The position numbers were made by a program, and so were the translations under genes. The notes beneath the pieces are model-generated. The model had not been told where the DNA came from, ran no database searches, and worked only from the letters and a program-made list of their open reading frames with translations. Below, one piece after another: positions 43,250 through 52,621 of a stretch of 64,000 nt of DNA. Numbering within the stretch: position 1 is the stretch's first letter; each line of letters starts with the position of its first letter. Where the stretch lies: assembly GCF_001719165.1 (NCBI RefSeq), contig NZ_CP017057.1, forward strand, positions 806,001-870,000. The letters run 5' to 3'. This DNA is from Erythrobacter litoralis. Lineage in GTDB: Bacteria > Pseudomonadota > Alphaproteobacteria > Sphingomonadales > Sphingomonadaceae.

Positions 43250-45123
43250 AGGCTCCATCCGCGTGGCCTCCCGGGCCGTCGACGATGGCCCGGCGCGTTC
43301 GCGAATTCGACTGGAGTTCGACCCCGCTCGGCCCGCTCGCCGACTGGGATGCCGAAGTGCGCACCGTGTTGATGATGGTGCTGGGCGCGCCGATGCCGAT
43401 GAACATGTATCTCGGCCCCGACCTGCGGCTGCTCTACAACGATCCGTCCTGCGAACTGTTCGGCGACAAGCATCCCATGGCGCTCGGCAAGCCCGCGCGC
43501 GAAGTCTTTCCCGAAGTGTGGGAGGCGATGGGCGGGCGGCTCCAGAGGGTGATGGACGAAGGCGTCCCACTGACGCTCGAGGACATGCCCGTCGCGCTCG
43601 ATCGCGACGGGCTCATGCGCGATGCGGTGTTCAACCTCCATTCGACCCCGATCCTGCGCAATGGCGAGGGCGAACCGATCGGGGTCGTCACCGTGTACGA
43701 GGAGATCACCGAACCGGTCGTCACCCAGCGCGCGCTGCGCAAGAGCGAGGAGCGCTTTCGCCAGTTCGGCGACGCTTCGACCGACGTCATCTGGCTGATC
43801 GATGTAGAGACGGGCAGGATCGAATACATCTCCCCCGCTTTCGAGGCGATATGGGGCACTCCTCGCCGCGCGGTGCTCGAGGACCGCACCAGCTGGGCCC
43901 AGTTCCTGCACCCCGCCGATCGCAAGCGGGTAATGAGCGCGATGCCGCGCTGCTCGAAGGGCGAGACGGTCACGACTGATTACCGCATCGTGCGGCCCGA
44001 CGGCGAGGTTCGCCATGTCCGCGATACCGGTTTCCCGATACTCGGCCCGGACGGATCGCTCGTGCGGATCGGCGGGATCGCGCAGGACCTGACCGAGAGA
44101 AAGCGCCAGCAGAAGGCGGTCGAGGACAGCGAGCGGCGCTTTCGCACCCTGGTCGAGGGCATTCCTCAACTGGTCTGGAGCGCGACGCCCGGCGGGCAAT
44201 GCGAGTGGGTCAGCCCGCAATGGACCGAATATACCGGCCTCTCGGTCGAGCAGAGCCGTGGCCATGGCTGGCTCGAGGCGGTGCATCCCGACGACCGCGA
44301 GGAAGCGCGCAACGATTGGAGCAGGGCGCAGGCCGGCGGAGAATTGAAAGGCGAATGGCGCTTTCGCCGTGCGAGCGACGGGATCTACCGCTGGTTCCAG
44401 ACCCGCGCGACGCCGGTGATCGAAAAAGGCGAGATCGTCGAATGGCTCGGCACCTCGACCGATGTCGAGGACATGATCGACCTTCAGGAGCGACAGAATC
44501 TGCTGCTGGCCGAACTGCAGCATCGGGTCCGCAACCTGCTCGCCATGGTGCGATCGATTATCCGCCAGTCGGCCGACGGCTATGACGAAGTCGAGGATTA
44601 CGTCGCGCATCTCACCGGGCGGATCGACGCCATGGCGCGCACGCAGGTGATGCTGACACGCAAGGCCGGGGCGGCAGTCGATCTCGAAAGCCTGATCCGC
44701 GACGAACTCGCCCGGGTCGCCGAGGAAGACCGGCTCGTCATGGAGGGGCCGGCAGTCGAACTGTCGGCCAAGGCCGCCGAAGTGCTGACGCTGGCGATCC
44801 ACGAGCTTGCGACCAATTCGATCAAGTACGGCGCGCTCGGCTGCGAGGGCCGGCTGGCGATCCGCTGGTTCGTGACCCGGCGCGAGAATGGCGAATGGCT
44901 CGAGGTGATGTGGAAGGAAAATTGCCCGAGCGAGCTTGCCGACGCATCGCGGCGGGGCTTCGGGACCGAACTGATCGAGGGCCGGGTGCCCTATGAACTC
45001 AAGGGCGAGGGAACGATGCAGGTGCGTCCCGATGGGCTCCTGGCGGAAATCGCGTTCCCGCTCGATGCCGGGGCAAGCATTCTCGAACCCGGTCCGGGCC
45101 GTCCACAGGGAGCGAACGAATGA
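43246..45123 (+). CDS. PAS-PAS HWE-family sensor kinase
   Basis: A 625-residue soluble kinase. A PAS-like N-terminal domain is followed by two clearer PAS/PAC units (DVIWLIDVETGRIEYISPAFEAIWG; SATPGGQCEWVSPQWTEYTGLS) and an HWE kinase core. The core has the phosphorylated histidine in LLLAELQHRVRNLLAMV, the N box IHELATNSIKYGAL and the diagnostic W-x-E in EVMWKENC. No membrane segment. The ATG overlaps the Crp/Fnr stop, and its stop overlaps the next regulator's start, so all three are co-translated. Confidence 0.94.
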   Translation: MKAPSAWPPGPSTMARRVREFDWSSTPLGPLADWDAEVRTVLMMVLGAPMPMNMYLGPDLRLLYNDPSCELFGDKHPMALGKPAREVFPEVWEAMGGRLQRVMDEGVPLTLEDMPVALDRDGLMRDAVFNLHSTPILRNGEGEPIGVVTVYEEITEPVVTQRALRKSEERFRQFGDASTDVIWLIDVETGRIEYISPAFEAIWGTPRRAVLEDRTSWAQFLHPADRKRVMSAMPRCSKGETVTTDYRIVRPDGEVRHVRDTGFPILGPDGSLVRIGGIAQDLTERKRQQKAVEDSERRFRTLVEGIPQLVWSATPGGQCEWVSPQWTEYTGLSVEQSRGHGWLEAVHPDDREEARNDWSRAQAGGELKGEWRFRRASDGIYRWFQTRATPVIEKGEIVEWLGTSTDVEDMIDLQERQNLLLAELQHRVRNLLAMVRSIIRQSADGYDEVEDYVAHLTGRIDAMARTQVMLTRKAGAAVDLESLIRDELARVAEEDRLVMEGPAVELSAKAAEVLTLAIHELATNSIKYGALGCEGRLAIRWFVTRRENGEWLEVMWKENCPSELADASRRGFGTELIEGRVPYELKGEGTMQVRPDGLLAEIAFPLDAGASILEPGPGRPQGANE

Positions 45124-45512
45124 CCACTCAATCCGGCGTTGCCCTTCCGCTCGAGGGGCGACGGATCCTGATCGTCGAGGACGAATATTTCCAGGCGCGT
45201 GAAATCGCGCTGGCGCTGACGCGGGCGGGAGCCGAGGTGATCGGCCCGACCGGGCGTGCCGAGGATGTGCCGGACCTGATCGCATCGGGCGGGGTCGATG
45301 CCGCGATGCTCGACATCAATCTCGGCCAGGGCGCCAGCTTCGAGGTGGCGCGTTCGCTGCGCCAGCGTGAGACACCCTTCCTGTTCCTGACCGGCTATGA
45401 TGTCTCGATCATCCCCGATGACCTGTCGGAGCCACCGCGGCTCGAAAAGCCGGTCGACCAGGCGCGCCTCGTCGACCAGCTCGCCGGACTCGTCAGGGCG
45501 CAGATCTCATAG
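45120..45512 (+). CDS. Single-domain response regulator, partner of the HWE kinase
   Basis: A 130-residue receiver: ILIVEDEYFQAREIA, the phosphoacceptor in AAMLDINLGQG and the lysine in PPRLEKPVDQ. No output domain. This form is typical of regulators paired with HWE kinases. It overlaps the kinase gene by four bases, and its 3' end overlaps the convergent gene by six. Confidence 0.92.
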   Translation: MTTQSGVALPLEGRRILIVEDEYFQAREIALALTRAGAEVIGPTGRAEDVPDLIASGGVDAAMLDINLGQGASFEVARSLRQRETPFLFLTGYDVSIIPDDLSEPPRLEKPVDQARLVDQLAGLVRAQIS

Positions 45513-45827
45513 TGCCGAACCGTTCCGCTTGGGCGCTGCGAGGGCGACCGCGTCGCTGCCAGCGCCGTAGCACGGACGGATTTCCCAGAAGCTTCCGGCG
45601 AGTTCGCTGATCGTGCACAGCTTCTTGCCATCGCGCCACAATCCGGCCGAACGCCCGCCGCCCTCGCGGTGGGCGATGACCAGTGCCTGGTAGGCGTTGT
45701 CGGCGTAAAAATCGATATCGGGAAGCGGGCTGTCTCCCCCGGTGTCGAATTTGAGCGAATAGATCTGGTCGGACGCAGCGACCTGCTGCGAGCGGCTTGC
45801 GGCCCGTTTGTCTTCGTGACTTGCCAT
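45507..45827 (-). CDS. 106-residue hypothetical protein
   Basis: No family recognised. It has a charged N-terminus and a compact core with FYADNAYQALVIAHREGGGRSAGLWRDGKKLC, suggestive of a small soluble alpha/beta domain. The ATG at 45827 follows GGGAG; the longer frame adds six residues only. Convergent with the response regulator, with a 6-base overlap of 3' ends. Confidence 0.7.
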   Translation of the reverse strand: MASHEDKRAASRSQQVAASDQIYSLKFDTGGDSPLPDIDFYADNAYQALVIAHREGGGRSAGLWRDGKKLCTISELAGSFWEIRPCYGAGSDAVALAAPKRNGSAL

Positions 45828-45988
45828 GTTGGTCTCCCTTTCCAACAGGCGACTAGGCCGCCCGGGGCGCAGCGCCTCTCACCTTTGTCAGTCTGCTCAG
45901 GCGTTTGCGGCAGGCCGATGCGCCGCCCGGTCCGGCCGTTCGCACAGCCGAGCCGCGCAGCGGGAGTCCTGCGCCTCGGCCGCGCAAC

Positions 45989-46795
45989 CTAGGTCGATGA
46001 TACTGCAAGATGGCGGTGCATCTTCGCCAGCATCTCGTCGGGCAGCACGCCCGCGAAGACATGCTGCAGCTTGTTCATGAGCCCGCTCACCTTCTGCGTC
46101 TCGCCCTTGAGCAGCGCTTCGTAGCCGTGGCGCGCAACCTGCGCCGGGTCGACTCCGGCCAGGCTCGATCCCGCGCTCTCGGCCAGTCGGGTGTCCTCCA
46201 TATCCGCACGCTCGAAGAAGTGGGTGTCGGTCGCACCCGGCAACAGGCACGAGATGACCACGCCCGTATCCTTCAGTTCCTCCGCCAGCCCGACGCAGAA
46301 ATCGTCGATGAAGGCCTTGGTCGCGTTATAGGTGAGGTTGAGCGGCCCGGGAATTTCGCCCGCGATCGATCCGGTGACGAGTATCCGCCCCGATCCGCGC
46401 GCGCGCATTTCCCTGCCTGTGCGATGGAGCAGCGAGACGGTGCCCTTGATATTCGTGTCGATCGTGCTTGCGACGCTATCCCAGTCCTGGTCGAGGAAAG
46501 CTCCGCCCTGACCTTCACCGGCATTGGCGAAGAGCACGTCGACCGCGCGGGTCCCGATCGCCGCCGCGAGTGCATCGACACCCGCTTCGGTGCCAAGATC
46601 GGCCTCTAGCGTCTCGACCCGCGCGGCGCCCGCATCGCGCGCCGCGGCCTCTGCCCGGTCCATCGGTTCATCGGCGACCAGCAGGAGCGAGCAGCCGTCG
46701 CGCGCGGCGAGCCGGGCGAGTTCGAAACCGATCCCGGTCGACGCGCCGGTGACGACGGCGAATCCGGAAAGCTTGTCCACCGGGTTCTTGCTCAT
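45989..46795 (-). CDS. Short-chain dehydrogenase/reductase
   Basis: A 268-residue classical SDR: TGASTGIGFELAR at residues 16-28, NAG in LFANAGEG, the catalytic serine in VTGSIAGEIPG and Tyr-x-x-x-Lys in YNATKAFID. The substrate is unknown. Its ATG overlaps the stop of the zinc alcohol dehydrogenase upstream. It is the third gene of an SRPBCC-ADH-SDR operon. Confidence 0.92.
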   Translation of the reverse strand: MSKNPVDKLSGFAVVTGASTGIGFELARLAARDGCSLLLVADEPMDRAEAAARDAGAARVETLEADLGTEAGVDALAAAIGTRAVDVLFANAGEGQGGAFLDQDWDSVASTIDTNIKGTVSLLHRTGREMRARGSGRILVTGSIAGEIPGPLNLTYNATKAFIDDFCVGLAEELKDTGVVISCLLPGATDTHFFERADMEDTRLAESAGSSLAGVDPAQVARHGYEALLKGETQKVSGLMNKLQHVFAGVLPDEMLAKMHRHLAVSST

Positions 46796-47979
46796 GCCGC
46801 CTCCTTCATTTCGGGCTTGAGGATCACCTTGGTCCAGCTGTCCTGTTCGTCGTGGAAGCACTTGTATCCCCGCGCCGCTTCCTCGAGCGGCAATCGGTGC
46901 GAGATGAGGAAGGTGGTGTCGATCGTGCCGTCCTCGATCTTGTCCAGCAGGTCTTTGGTGTAGCGCTGGACATGGGTCTGCCCGGTCTTCACCTGCAGGC
47001 CCTTTTCCATCAGCGCGCCCAGCGGGAACTTGTCGGTCATCCCGCCATACACGCCGGGGATCGAGACGCGCCCGCCGGGCCGCACGGCGAGGATCGCCTG
47101 TTTGAGCGCGGAGGCGCGATCGGCGCCGATACCGACCTTCTGCTTGACCATGTCGACCATGTTGTCGGCGGCAAAGCCGTGCGCTTCCATGCCGACCGCA
47201 TCGATCACGGCATCGACCCCGATCCCGCCCGACATCTCCATCAGCGCCTCGCGCACATTCGTCTTGGTGAAATCGATCACGTCCGCGCCGAGTTTCTTGG
47301 CGAGTTCCAGCCTGTGCGGATGATGGTCGATCGCGATCACCCGCGCCGCGCCCATGACGAGCGCGGATTGCACCGCGAACAGGCCTACGGGCCCGCAGCC
47401 CCACACCGCGACGGTGTCGTCGGGCCCGATCTCGGCATTTTCCGCGCCCATCCAGCCGGTCGGCAGGATATCGGACAGGAACAGCACCTGGTCGTCCTCG
47501 AGATGGTCGGGGACGACGATCGGGCCGACATCGGAAAAGGGCACGCGCACATATTCCGCCTGCCCGCCCGAATAGCCGCCGGTGAGGTGCGAATAGCCGA
47601 ACAGCGCGGACATCGGATGGCCGTAGAGCGTCGCCGACATGTCCTGCTTGTCGGCCGGATTCGAATTTTCGCAGGCGGAATATTGCTGCACTTCGCAGTG
47701 GAAGCACTTGCCGCAGCTGATCGTGAAGGGGACGACGACGCGCTGGCCCTTCTCGAGCGTCGTATCCGAGCCGGTCTCGACGACCTCGCCCATGAATTCG
47801 TGGCCCAGCACGTCGCCCGGACGCACGCCGGGAATGACCCCATCATAAAGGTGCAGGTCGGAGCCGCATATCGCGGTCGATGTGACCTTGATCACGGCGT
47901 CGCGCGGATTGATGATTTCGGGATCGGGCACGTCCTCGACGCGAACGTCGTGAGTTCCCTGCCAAGTAAGGGCTCGCAT
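46792..47979 (-). CDS. Zinc-dependent alcohol dehydrogenase (formaldehyde-dehydrogenase-like MDR)
   Basis: A 395-residue medium-chain dehydrogenase. The catalytic zinc ligands are in STAICGSDLHLYD and LGHEFMGEV, the structural zinc cysteines in CGKCFHCEVQQYSACEN, and the cofactor loop in AVWGCGPVGLFAV. This branch resembles glutathione-independent formaldehyde or threonine-type dehydrogenases; the substrate cannot be told. One base of its start overlaps the SRPBCC stop. Confidence 0.92.
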   Translation of the reverse strand: MRALTWQGTHDVRVEDVPDPEIINPRDAVIKVTSTAICGSDLHLYDGVIPGVRPGDVLGHEFMGEVVETGSDTTLEKGQRVVVPFTISCGKCFHCEVQQYSACENSNPADKQDMSATLYGHPMSALFGYSHLTGGYSGGQAEYVRVPFSDVGPIVVPDHLEDDQVLFLSDILPTGWMGAENAEIGPDDTVAVWGCGPVGLFAVQSALVMGAARVIAIDHHPHRLELAKKLGADVIDFTKTNVREALMEMSGGIGVDAVIDAVGMEAHGFAADNMVDMVKQKVGIGADRASALKQAILAVRPGGRVSIPGVYGGMTDKFPLGALMEKGLQVKTGQTHVQRYTKDLLDKIEDGTIDTTFLISHRLPLEEAARGYKCFHDEQDSWTKVILKPEMKEAA

Positions 47980-48818
47980 CAGGCAATCTCCTGCTGGTGA
48001 GCGACGTTCTTCGCCGCCTGTTTCGTGTGGGCGGAGGTCGCGACCTCGCCGGCTTCCATGAGCATCTTGAAACGCTTGAGGTCGTGGCGCGCCTGCACTT
48101 CGGGTTCACGCAGGAAGAGCTTGGCCAGCCCCTTGCCGATCGCGCCGCCCGGCGGCGCATATTCGATCCTCAGCGATACGCGCGTGCCCCGGTCGCCCGG
48201 AGCATCGGAAAATTCGACATGACCCTTGGTCCAGATGTCGGAATGCTGGACCGATTCCCACGCGATCCGGCGATTTTCTATCTCTTCGGTCACGCGGGTG
48301 TGGAGTTCGACGGTCCGCCCGCCGGGAGCCTTCACCACCCATGCCTCGTGATCGCCGTGCGGCCTTACTTCCTCGACGTTTTCCATGAATTGCGGCAGGT
48401 TCTGGAAATCGCGCCAGAACCGGTAGAGTTCGGCCGCAGGCCTGCGGATCGTCACCGTCCGGCCGCCGACCGCATTGTCGCTGTCGGTCCGCTTGCGGGT
48501 CACGCCGGGGGCATCGTCGTCTCCGCCCTTGTGGCGGCGGGCAAGAAAGGCTCCGAAGGCAACGGTCCCGGCAAGCAGCGCGATGCCCGTCAGAGCGCCC
48601 GCTATACCGGCCGGGTTTTCCCGCACCTTCTCACCGGCCTTGCGGGCATGCTCTCCCGGCCGTGTTTCTCCGGAAAGGGCGCGCTTGCCGCGTCCGATGG
48701 CCTTGCGCCCTTCGGCGGCCAATTTGCTGCTGCTGCCCTGCGCGAGATCGCGCAGTCCCTCGCGGTCGAGCCTGGTCCCACCGGGTAGCCGGTCAAGGAC
48801 GCTTGCTGCCTTTGTCAT
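47979..48818 (-). CDS. Membrane-anchored SRPBCC (cyclase/dehydrase-like) protein
   Basis: A 279-residue protein with a basic N-terminus, one transmembrane segment (GIAGALTGIALLAGTVAFGAFLA, about residues 71-93) and a START-type domain (RRPAAELYRFWRDFQNLPQFM and onward). SRPBCC proteins bind lipids or hydrophobic small molecules. Genes like this next to alcohol dehydrogenases often belong to the general stress regulon, but no good EcfG box is seen upstream. The ATG at 48818 follows an AGGAG. Confidence 0.85.
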   Translation of the reverse strand: MTKAASVLDRLPGGTRLDREGLRDLAQGSSSKLAAEGRKAIGRGKRALSGETRPGEHARKAGEKVRENPAGIAGALTGIALLAGTVAFGAFLARRHKGGDDDAPGVTRKRTDSDNAVGGRTVTIRRPAAELYRFWRDFQNLPQFMENVEEVRPHGDHEAWVVKAPGGRTVELHTRVTEEIENRRIAWESVQHSDIWTKGHVEFSDAPGDRGTRVSLRIEYAPPGGAIGKGLAKLFLREPEVQARHDLKRFKMLMEAGEVATSAHTKQAAKNVAHQQEIA

Positions 48819-49124
48819 GTGTCTCTCCTCTCGTCTTCTGTTTTTTCGAATGCCTCTGATCCAACGCCGGGAGGGGCTGCGTGTTTCAGGTTCGGAAAAT
48901 AAAAACCGGAACTCAATTTCTAACTTTTGTAATTGTTGTGTCGAGGTGTGCCGAAAATACGATAGATGACTTCAGTTGACTCTATAATGCGCGCCAATAA
49001 TGCGACGAAAAGAATGTTATGTGAGAGAACTTTTTCGACAACCGGGCATTTTGTCTTGTGGGCGATGGGTCCGCTCTACGGGAATGCCGGTTTCTGGCGG
49101 TCCTTGCGAAAAAGGAAGATTTTC
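48819..49124. other. AT-rich divergent intergenic region
   Basis: About 306 bases, clearly more AT-rich than the flanking genes, with no credible ORF. It separates two divergent operons. One sigma-70-type -10 element candidate is listed separately. Nothing else is recognised. Confidence 0.55.
48983..48988 (+). promoter_or_regulatory. Consensus -10 hexamer TATAAT
   Basis: A perfect TATAAT lies about 140 bases before the glycosyltransferase start in AT-rich DNA. The matching -35 at 17 bases is poor. It could begin the four-gene cluster transcript. Confidence 0.3.
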
Positions 49125-50228
49125 ATGCACGCACCGCTGCACCGTGTCCCGGCTCCGCGCACCAGCGGCTCCTTCATTCCCTCGCGCATCCCCGAGCCGG
49201 TGCCCGCCGCGCTGCGCCACCTGCTCGCGGCAGAGCCGTTCGCGGGCCGCGTGCGATTGACCTGCTCCGACTGGCCCGCGCGTGCAGGCGCTTCGCATGC
49301 CGTGGCGATGCCCGTCAGGAACGAGATCGCGCTTCTGCCTCGCGCCCTTGCGGCGATCGAAGCGGCCATGATCGAAGCGAGGAGCGAAACGGGAGGCGCC
49401 GGTATCGCGGTCTTCGTCGTCAATGACACGCGCGATGCATCGGCCGACTGCATCCGCGACTGGGCGCGCGATGCGCCGTGCGGTGTCGCCCTGATCGAAG
49501 CCGAATTCGACGATACGATCCGCGGCGCGGTCCACAGCCGCAGGCTCGCGCTCGATTGCGCGGCGGCGCTGGTCCGTCCGGGCGGAGCCCTGCTGACCAG
49601 CGATGCCGACAGCCATGTCGCGCCCGGCTGGATCGTGCGCTGCCTCGCCGAACTGGCGGCCGGGGCCGACCTGGTATGCGAGGACGTGCGTCTCGACGAG
49701 CGCGAACTTGCCCGGCTTCCTGACAGCGTGCGCCGCACCGGAGAGGCGGAGCGCACCTATTTTGAAGCCAGCGAGCGGCTCTGGCAGGTCTGGACCGCTG
49801 GCCGCATCGGACGCTTCGCCTATCGAGCATCGGGCGCGAGCATGGCCGTCAGCGCGCGCGCCTATCGCGCCATTGGCGGCCTCCCGCTTCCCGCGATCGG
49901 CGAGGATGCCGCGCTTTGCGCCGAAATCCTGCGAAGCGGCCGCCGCGCCGTGCAGTTGGGGGACGCGGGCACGCGCACATCGGCGCGGATCGAAGGGCGC
50001 GCCGCGGGCGGTTGCGGGGGCGAGCTCGCCCGGCGGGCACGTTCGGACGATCCGGCCTGCGATGCCCGCCTCCTACCGGTCTACGAATTGCGCAAGAGCG
50101 CCGAGCGACGCATGCATTGCGGCCTCGCGACGAGAGAGCGAACGCCGCCGATGCGCCTGTCCGAAATCGAGCGCGAACTGGGCAAGGCACGGCGCCTGCT
50201 GGCGGAACACGAAGCGCGCGATGCTTGA
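49125..50228 (+). CDS. Family 2 glycosyltransferase
   Basis: A 367-residue GT-A-fold enzyme. The nucleotide-sugar region shows VAMPVRNEIALLPRALAAIE, the DxD-type motif LTSDADSHVAPGW and the acceptor-site GEDAALCAEI. The N-terminal 50 residues are Pro/Arg-rich. The ATG at 49125 follows AAGGAAG. No transmembrane segments, so it acts in the cytoplasm on a soluble or membrane-peripheral acceptor. It heads a four-gene overlapping cluster. Confidence 0.88.
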   Translation: MHAPLHRVPAPRTSGSFIPSRIPEPVPAALRHLLAAEPFAGRVRLTCSDWPARAGASHAVAMPVRNEIALLPRALAAIEAAMIEARSETGGAGIAVFVVNDTRDASADCIRDWARDAPCGVALIEAEFDDTIRGAVHSRRLALDCAAALVRPGGALLTSDADSHVAPGWIVRCLAELAAGADLVCEDVRLDERELARLPDSVRRTGEAERTYFEASERLWQVWTAGRIGRFAYRASGASMAVSARAYRAIGGLPLPAIGEDAALCAEILRSGRRAVQLGDAGTRTSARIEGRAAGGCGGELARRARSDDPACDARLLPVYELRKSAERRMHCGLATRERTPPMRLSEIERELGKARRLLAEHEARDA

Positions 50229-51315
50229 TCCCGAGCGCGGCAAGGCCCTCGAGGCGCATATCGCCGACCGCGCCGCGGCCACGGACCGGCATGGCGGGGA
50301 CCTTTCGGCGGAGATCGCCGCTCTCGCATCCTCCGGCTGGCTCGCCGCCTGCCTGCCGCGCGCGCTCGATGGCGAAGGCTGGGGGAGCGAAGCCGAGGGG
50401 ACCGCGGAAGCTTTCGATGCGCTGCGCACGCTCGGCCGGGCAAATCTTTCGGTCGCGCGCCTGTTCGAGGGACACATGAACGCGGTCAAGCTGGTCGCGC
50501 TCCATGCCGGCCACGATCTGAGCGAGGCGCTGGCCGCCCGCATCCATGACGGCTTGCTGCTTGGCGTCTGGGGCGCGGACGATCCGTCGGACCCGCTCGG
50601 CCTTGAGCGCGCAGAGGGAGAAATTCGCCTCTCGGGATCCAAGCGCTTCGCATCGGGTCTTGGGCTCGTCGGCGCGGCGGTGGTGACGGTGGCGGGCGAG
50701 GACGGGCCGCAGATGCTGCTCGTCGAGACGGGAGACGCGCAGCGCATCGACCTTGAACCCTGGCGCATGGGCGGCATGAGGGCGAGCAATTCGGGGCGTT
50801 ATGATTTCTCCGGCGTGAGGCTGCAGGAAGACCGCCTGCTGGGCGGGCCCGGCGCCTTCCTGAAAGAGCCGCATTTCGAGGGCGGGGTGTGGCGCTATGC
50901 CGCCACCCATTGCGGCGCGGCGGAATCGCTTTACGAGGACATGCGCGAAGGGCTCATCGCTCGCGAGCGCGCCGATGACCCCAACCAGCAGCGCCGGATC
51001 GCCCGCGCCGCCATGGCCATCGAGACTGCGCGGCTGTGGCTCGCGCGCGCCGCCGATGAAGTCGAGATGGCCCATGCGCGGCCCGGCAAGGCGGTGCTTT
51101 CGCTGATGGCGCGCGAGGTTACCGACGAGGCCTGCCGGACGGTGATGGAGCTTGCGGCCCGCGCCCTTGGCATGGCGGCATACGAGGAGGGCACCCGGAC
51201 CGAACGGATGCTTCGCGACCTGTCGGTTTTCCTGTGCCAGGCCGGCCCCGACGCGAAGCGCGCCCGTGTCGCGGAGCGGCTGGTCGAGACCGGCGCGAGG
51301 CCCGAGTTTCTATGA
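50221..51315 (+). CDS. Acyl-CoA dehydrogenase-like flavoprotein
   Basis: A 364-residue protein with the ACAD fold: an N-terminal helical part (LSAEIAALASSGWLAACLP), the middle beta-domain (GVWGADDPSDPLGLERAEGEIRLSGSKRFASGLGLVGAAVV) and the C-terminal helical domain (ALGMAAYEEGTRTERMLRDLSVF). The usual catalytic glutamate is not identifiable by eye. It overlaps the glycosyltransferase by eight bases and the PIG-L gene by four, so its true substrate is probably tied to that pathway and not to fatty-acid oxidation. Confidence 0.85.
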   Translation: MLDPERGKALEAHIADRAAATDRHGGDLSAEIAALASSGWLAACLPRALDGEGWGSEAEGTAEAFDALRTLGRANLSVARLFEGHMNAVKLVALHAGHDLSEALAARIHDGLLLGVWGADDPSDPLGLERAEGEIRLSGSKRFASGLGLVGAAVVTVAGEDGPQMLLVETGDAQRIDLEPWRMGGMRASNSGRYDFSGVRLQEDRLLGGPGAFLKEPHFEGGVWRYAATHCGAAESLYEDMREGLIARERADDPNQQRRIARAAMAIETARLWLARAADEVEMAHARPGKAVLSLMAREVTDEACRTVMELAARALGMAAYEEGTRTERMLRDLSVFLCQAGPDAKRARVAERLVETGARPEFL

Positions 51316-52055
51316 GCGTGCCCGATCTTCCCGAAGGCGCGCTGCTCGATGCGGCGAGGGACGCTGCACCCGTCGGGATCGCAACCCTCGCTCCGCCCGG
51401 CGGGTTGCTGATCGTCGTGCCTCATCCCGATGACGAAACGCTTGGCTGCGGCATGGCGATCGCCGCGGCGGCCGATGCGGGGCGGCGGATTGCGATCCTG
51501 CTGCTGACCGACGGCGAGGCATCGCATCCCGGCTCGCGCCGGTTTCCCGAGGACAGGCGCAGGGCGCTGCGCCGCAACGAATTCGACCGCGCACTCACCA
51601 TGCTCGCTCCGGGCTGCCGGGTGCGGATATGGGCGGCGCATTGTCCAGACGGCGCGAGTGGTCCCTTTGCCGCGGACGAGCGCCTTTTCCTGGCCGCTCT
51701 CGGTGCGGCTCGCAGCCACGGCACGCGGGCGGTGTGGAGCACATGGGAAGGCGATCCGCATTGCGACCACGAGGCTGCCGCGAAGCTCGCGGCGCGGCTC
51801 GCGCGGGAACTGGGCGCGGCGCATTGGAGCTTTTCGGTCTGGGGCAGCTTCGGCGAACGGCCCGTGCCGCACCATCTGCGCCTTTTCGCAAAGCGCCGCT
51901 TCGCCTCGGCGAAGCGCGCCGCCATGGCTGCCCATGCCTCGCAGATGACCGACCTGATCGGCGACGATCCGCACGGCTTCGTCATGCCGCCCGCGCTCGC
52001 CGCGCATTTCCAGACACATCCGGAGATCTTCATCCATGAACGCCCCGGCAAGTGA
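51312..52055 (+). CDS. PIG-L family N-acetylglucosaminyl-type deacetylase
   Basis: A 247-residue zinc deacetylase. The metal-binding PHPDDETLGCG motif lies at about residues 37-47, and the third ligand at HCDHEAAAK near residue 156. Family members remove acetyl groups from N-acetyl-hexosamines in lipids or thiol cofactors. It shares an ATGA junction with the acyl-CoA dehydrogenase-like gene and overlaps the methyltransferase by 20 bases. Confidence 0.9.
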   Translation: MSVPDLPEGALLDAARDAAPVGIATLAPPGGLLIVVPHPDDETLGCGMAIAAAADAGRRIAILLLTDGEASHPGSRRFPEDRRRALRRNEFDRALTMLAPGCRVRIWAAHCPDGASGPFAADERLFLAALGAARSHGTRAVWSTWEGDPHCDHEAAAKLAARLARELGAAHWSFSVWGSFGERPVPHHLRLFAKRRFASAKRAAMAAHASQMTDLIGDDPHGFVMPPALAAHFQTHPEIFIHERPGK

Positions 52056-52614
52056 TCGCGGCGCGCGCTTCGATGCGCTGTATCGGGCCGATCCGGATCC
52101 CTGGGATTGCGCCACGAGCCGGTATGAACGCGCCAAGCGCGCGGCGACGCTCGCGATACTGCGCGAGCGTGAATATGATCGCGCGCTCGAAATCGGGTGC
52201 GGGGCAGGGGTGCTGACCCGCGAGCTTTCGCGGCGCTGCCGGACGCTGGTCGCGCTCGATGTGTCCGAAGTGGCGCTGGCAGAGGCGCGCTCGCGCTGCG
52301 CCGGGGCGCGCGGCGTCACATTCGCGTGCTGCGAAGTGCCGGAGCGCTGGCCGCACGGCCGCTTCGATCTCGTGATCCTATCCGAAGTGCTCTATTTCCT
52401 CGGCCGCCGGGAGATCGAACAGGTCTCTCGGCTTGCCCATGAGGCGCTGGAAACGGATGGCGATTGCGTGCTCGTCAACTGGACCGGCGAGAACGACCTG
52501 CCCATTTGCGGCCAGCAGGCGGCCCAGCTGTTCGAGCGGGCGGCCGGCTGGCATTCGCGGCGCTGCCGGGAAGCGGAACTCTACCGGATCGACCTGCTGC
52601 GCCCGGAACTGTGA
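52036..52614 (+). CDS. NodS-like SAM-dependent methyltransferase
   Basis: A 192-residue class I methyltransferase. Motif I is ALEIGCGAGVLTREL. The upstream DPWDCATSRYERAKRAATLA stretch is characteristic of NodS-type N-methyltransferases, as is VILSEVLYFL. NodS itself methylates the free amine of a deacetylated chito-oligosaccharide. Here it follows a PIG-L deacetylase with a 20-base overlap, so a deacetylate-then-methylate sequence is a reasonable inference. It is convergent with ligD, seven bases apart. Confidence 0.88.
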   Translation: MNAPASDRGARFDALYRADPDPWDCATSRYERAKRAATLAILREREYDRALEIGCGAGVLTRELSRRCRTLVALDVSEVALAEARSRCAGARGVTFACCEVPERWPHGRFDLVILSEVLYFLGRREIEQVSRLAHEALETDGDCVLVNWTGENDLPICGQQAAQLFERAAGWHSRRCREAELYRIDLLRPEL

Positions 52615-52621
52615 ATTGGAC

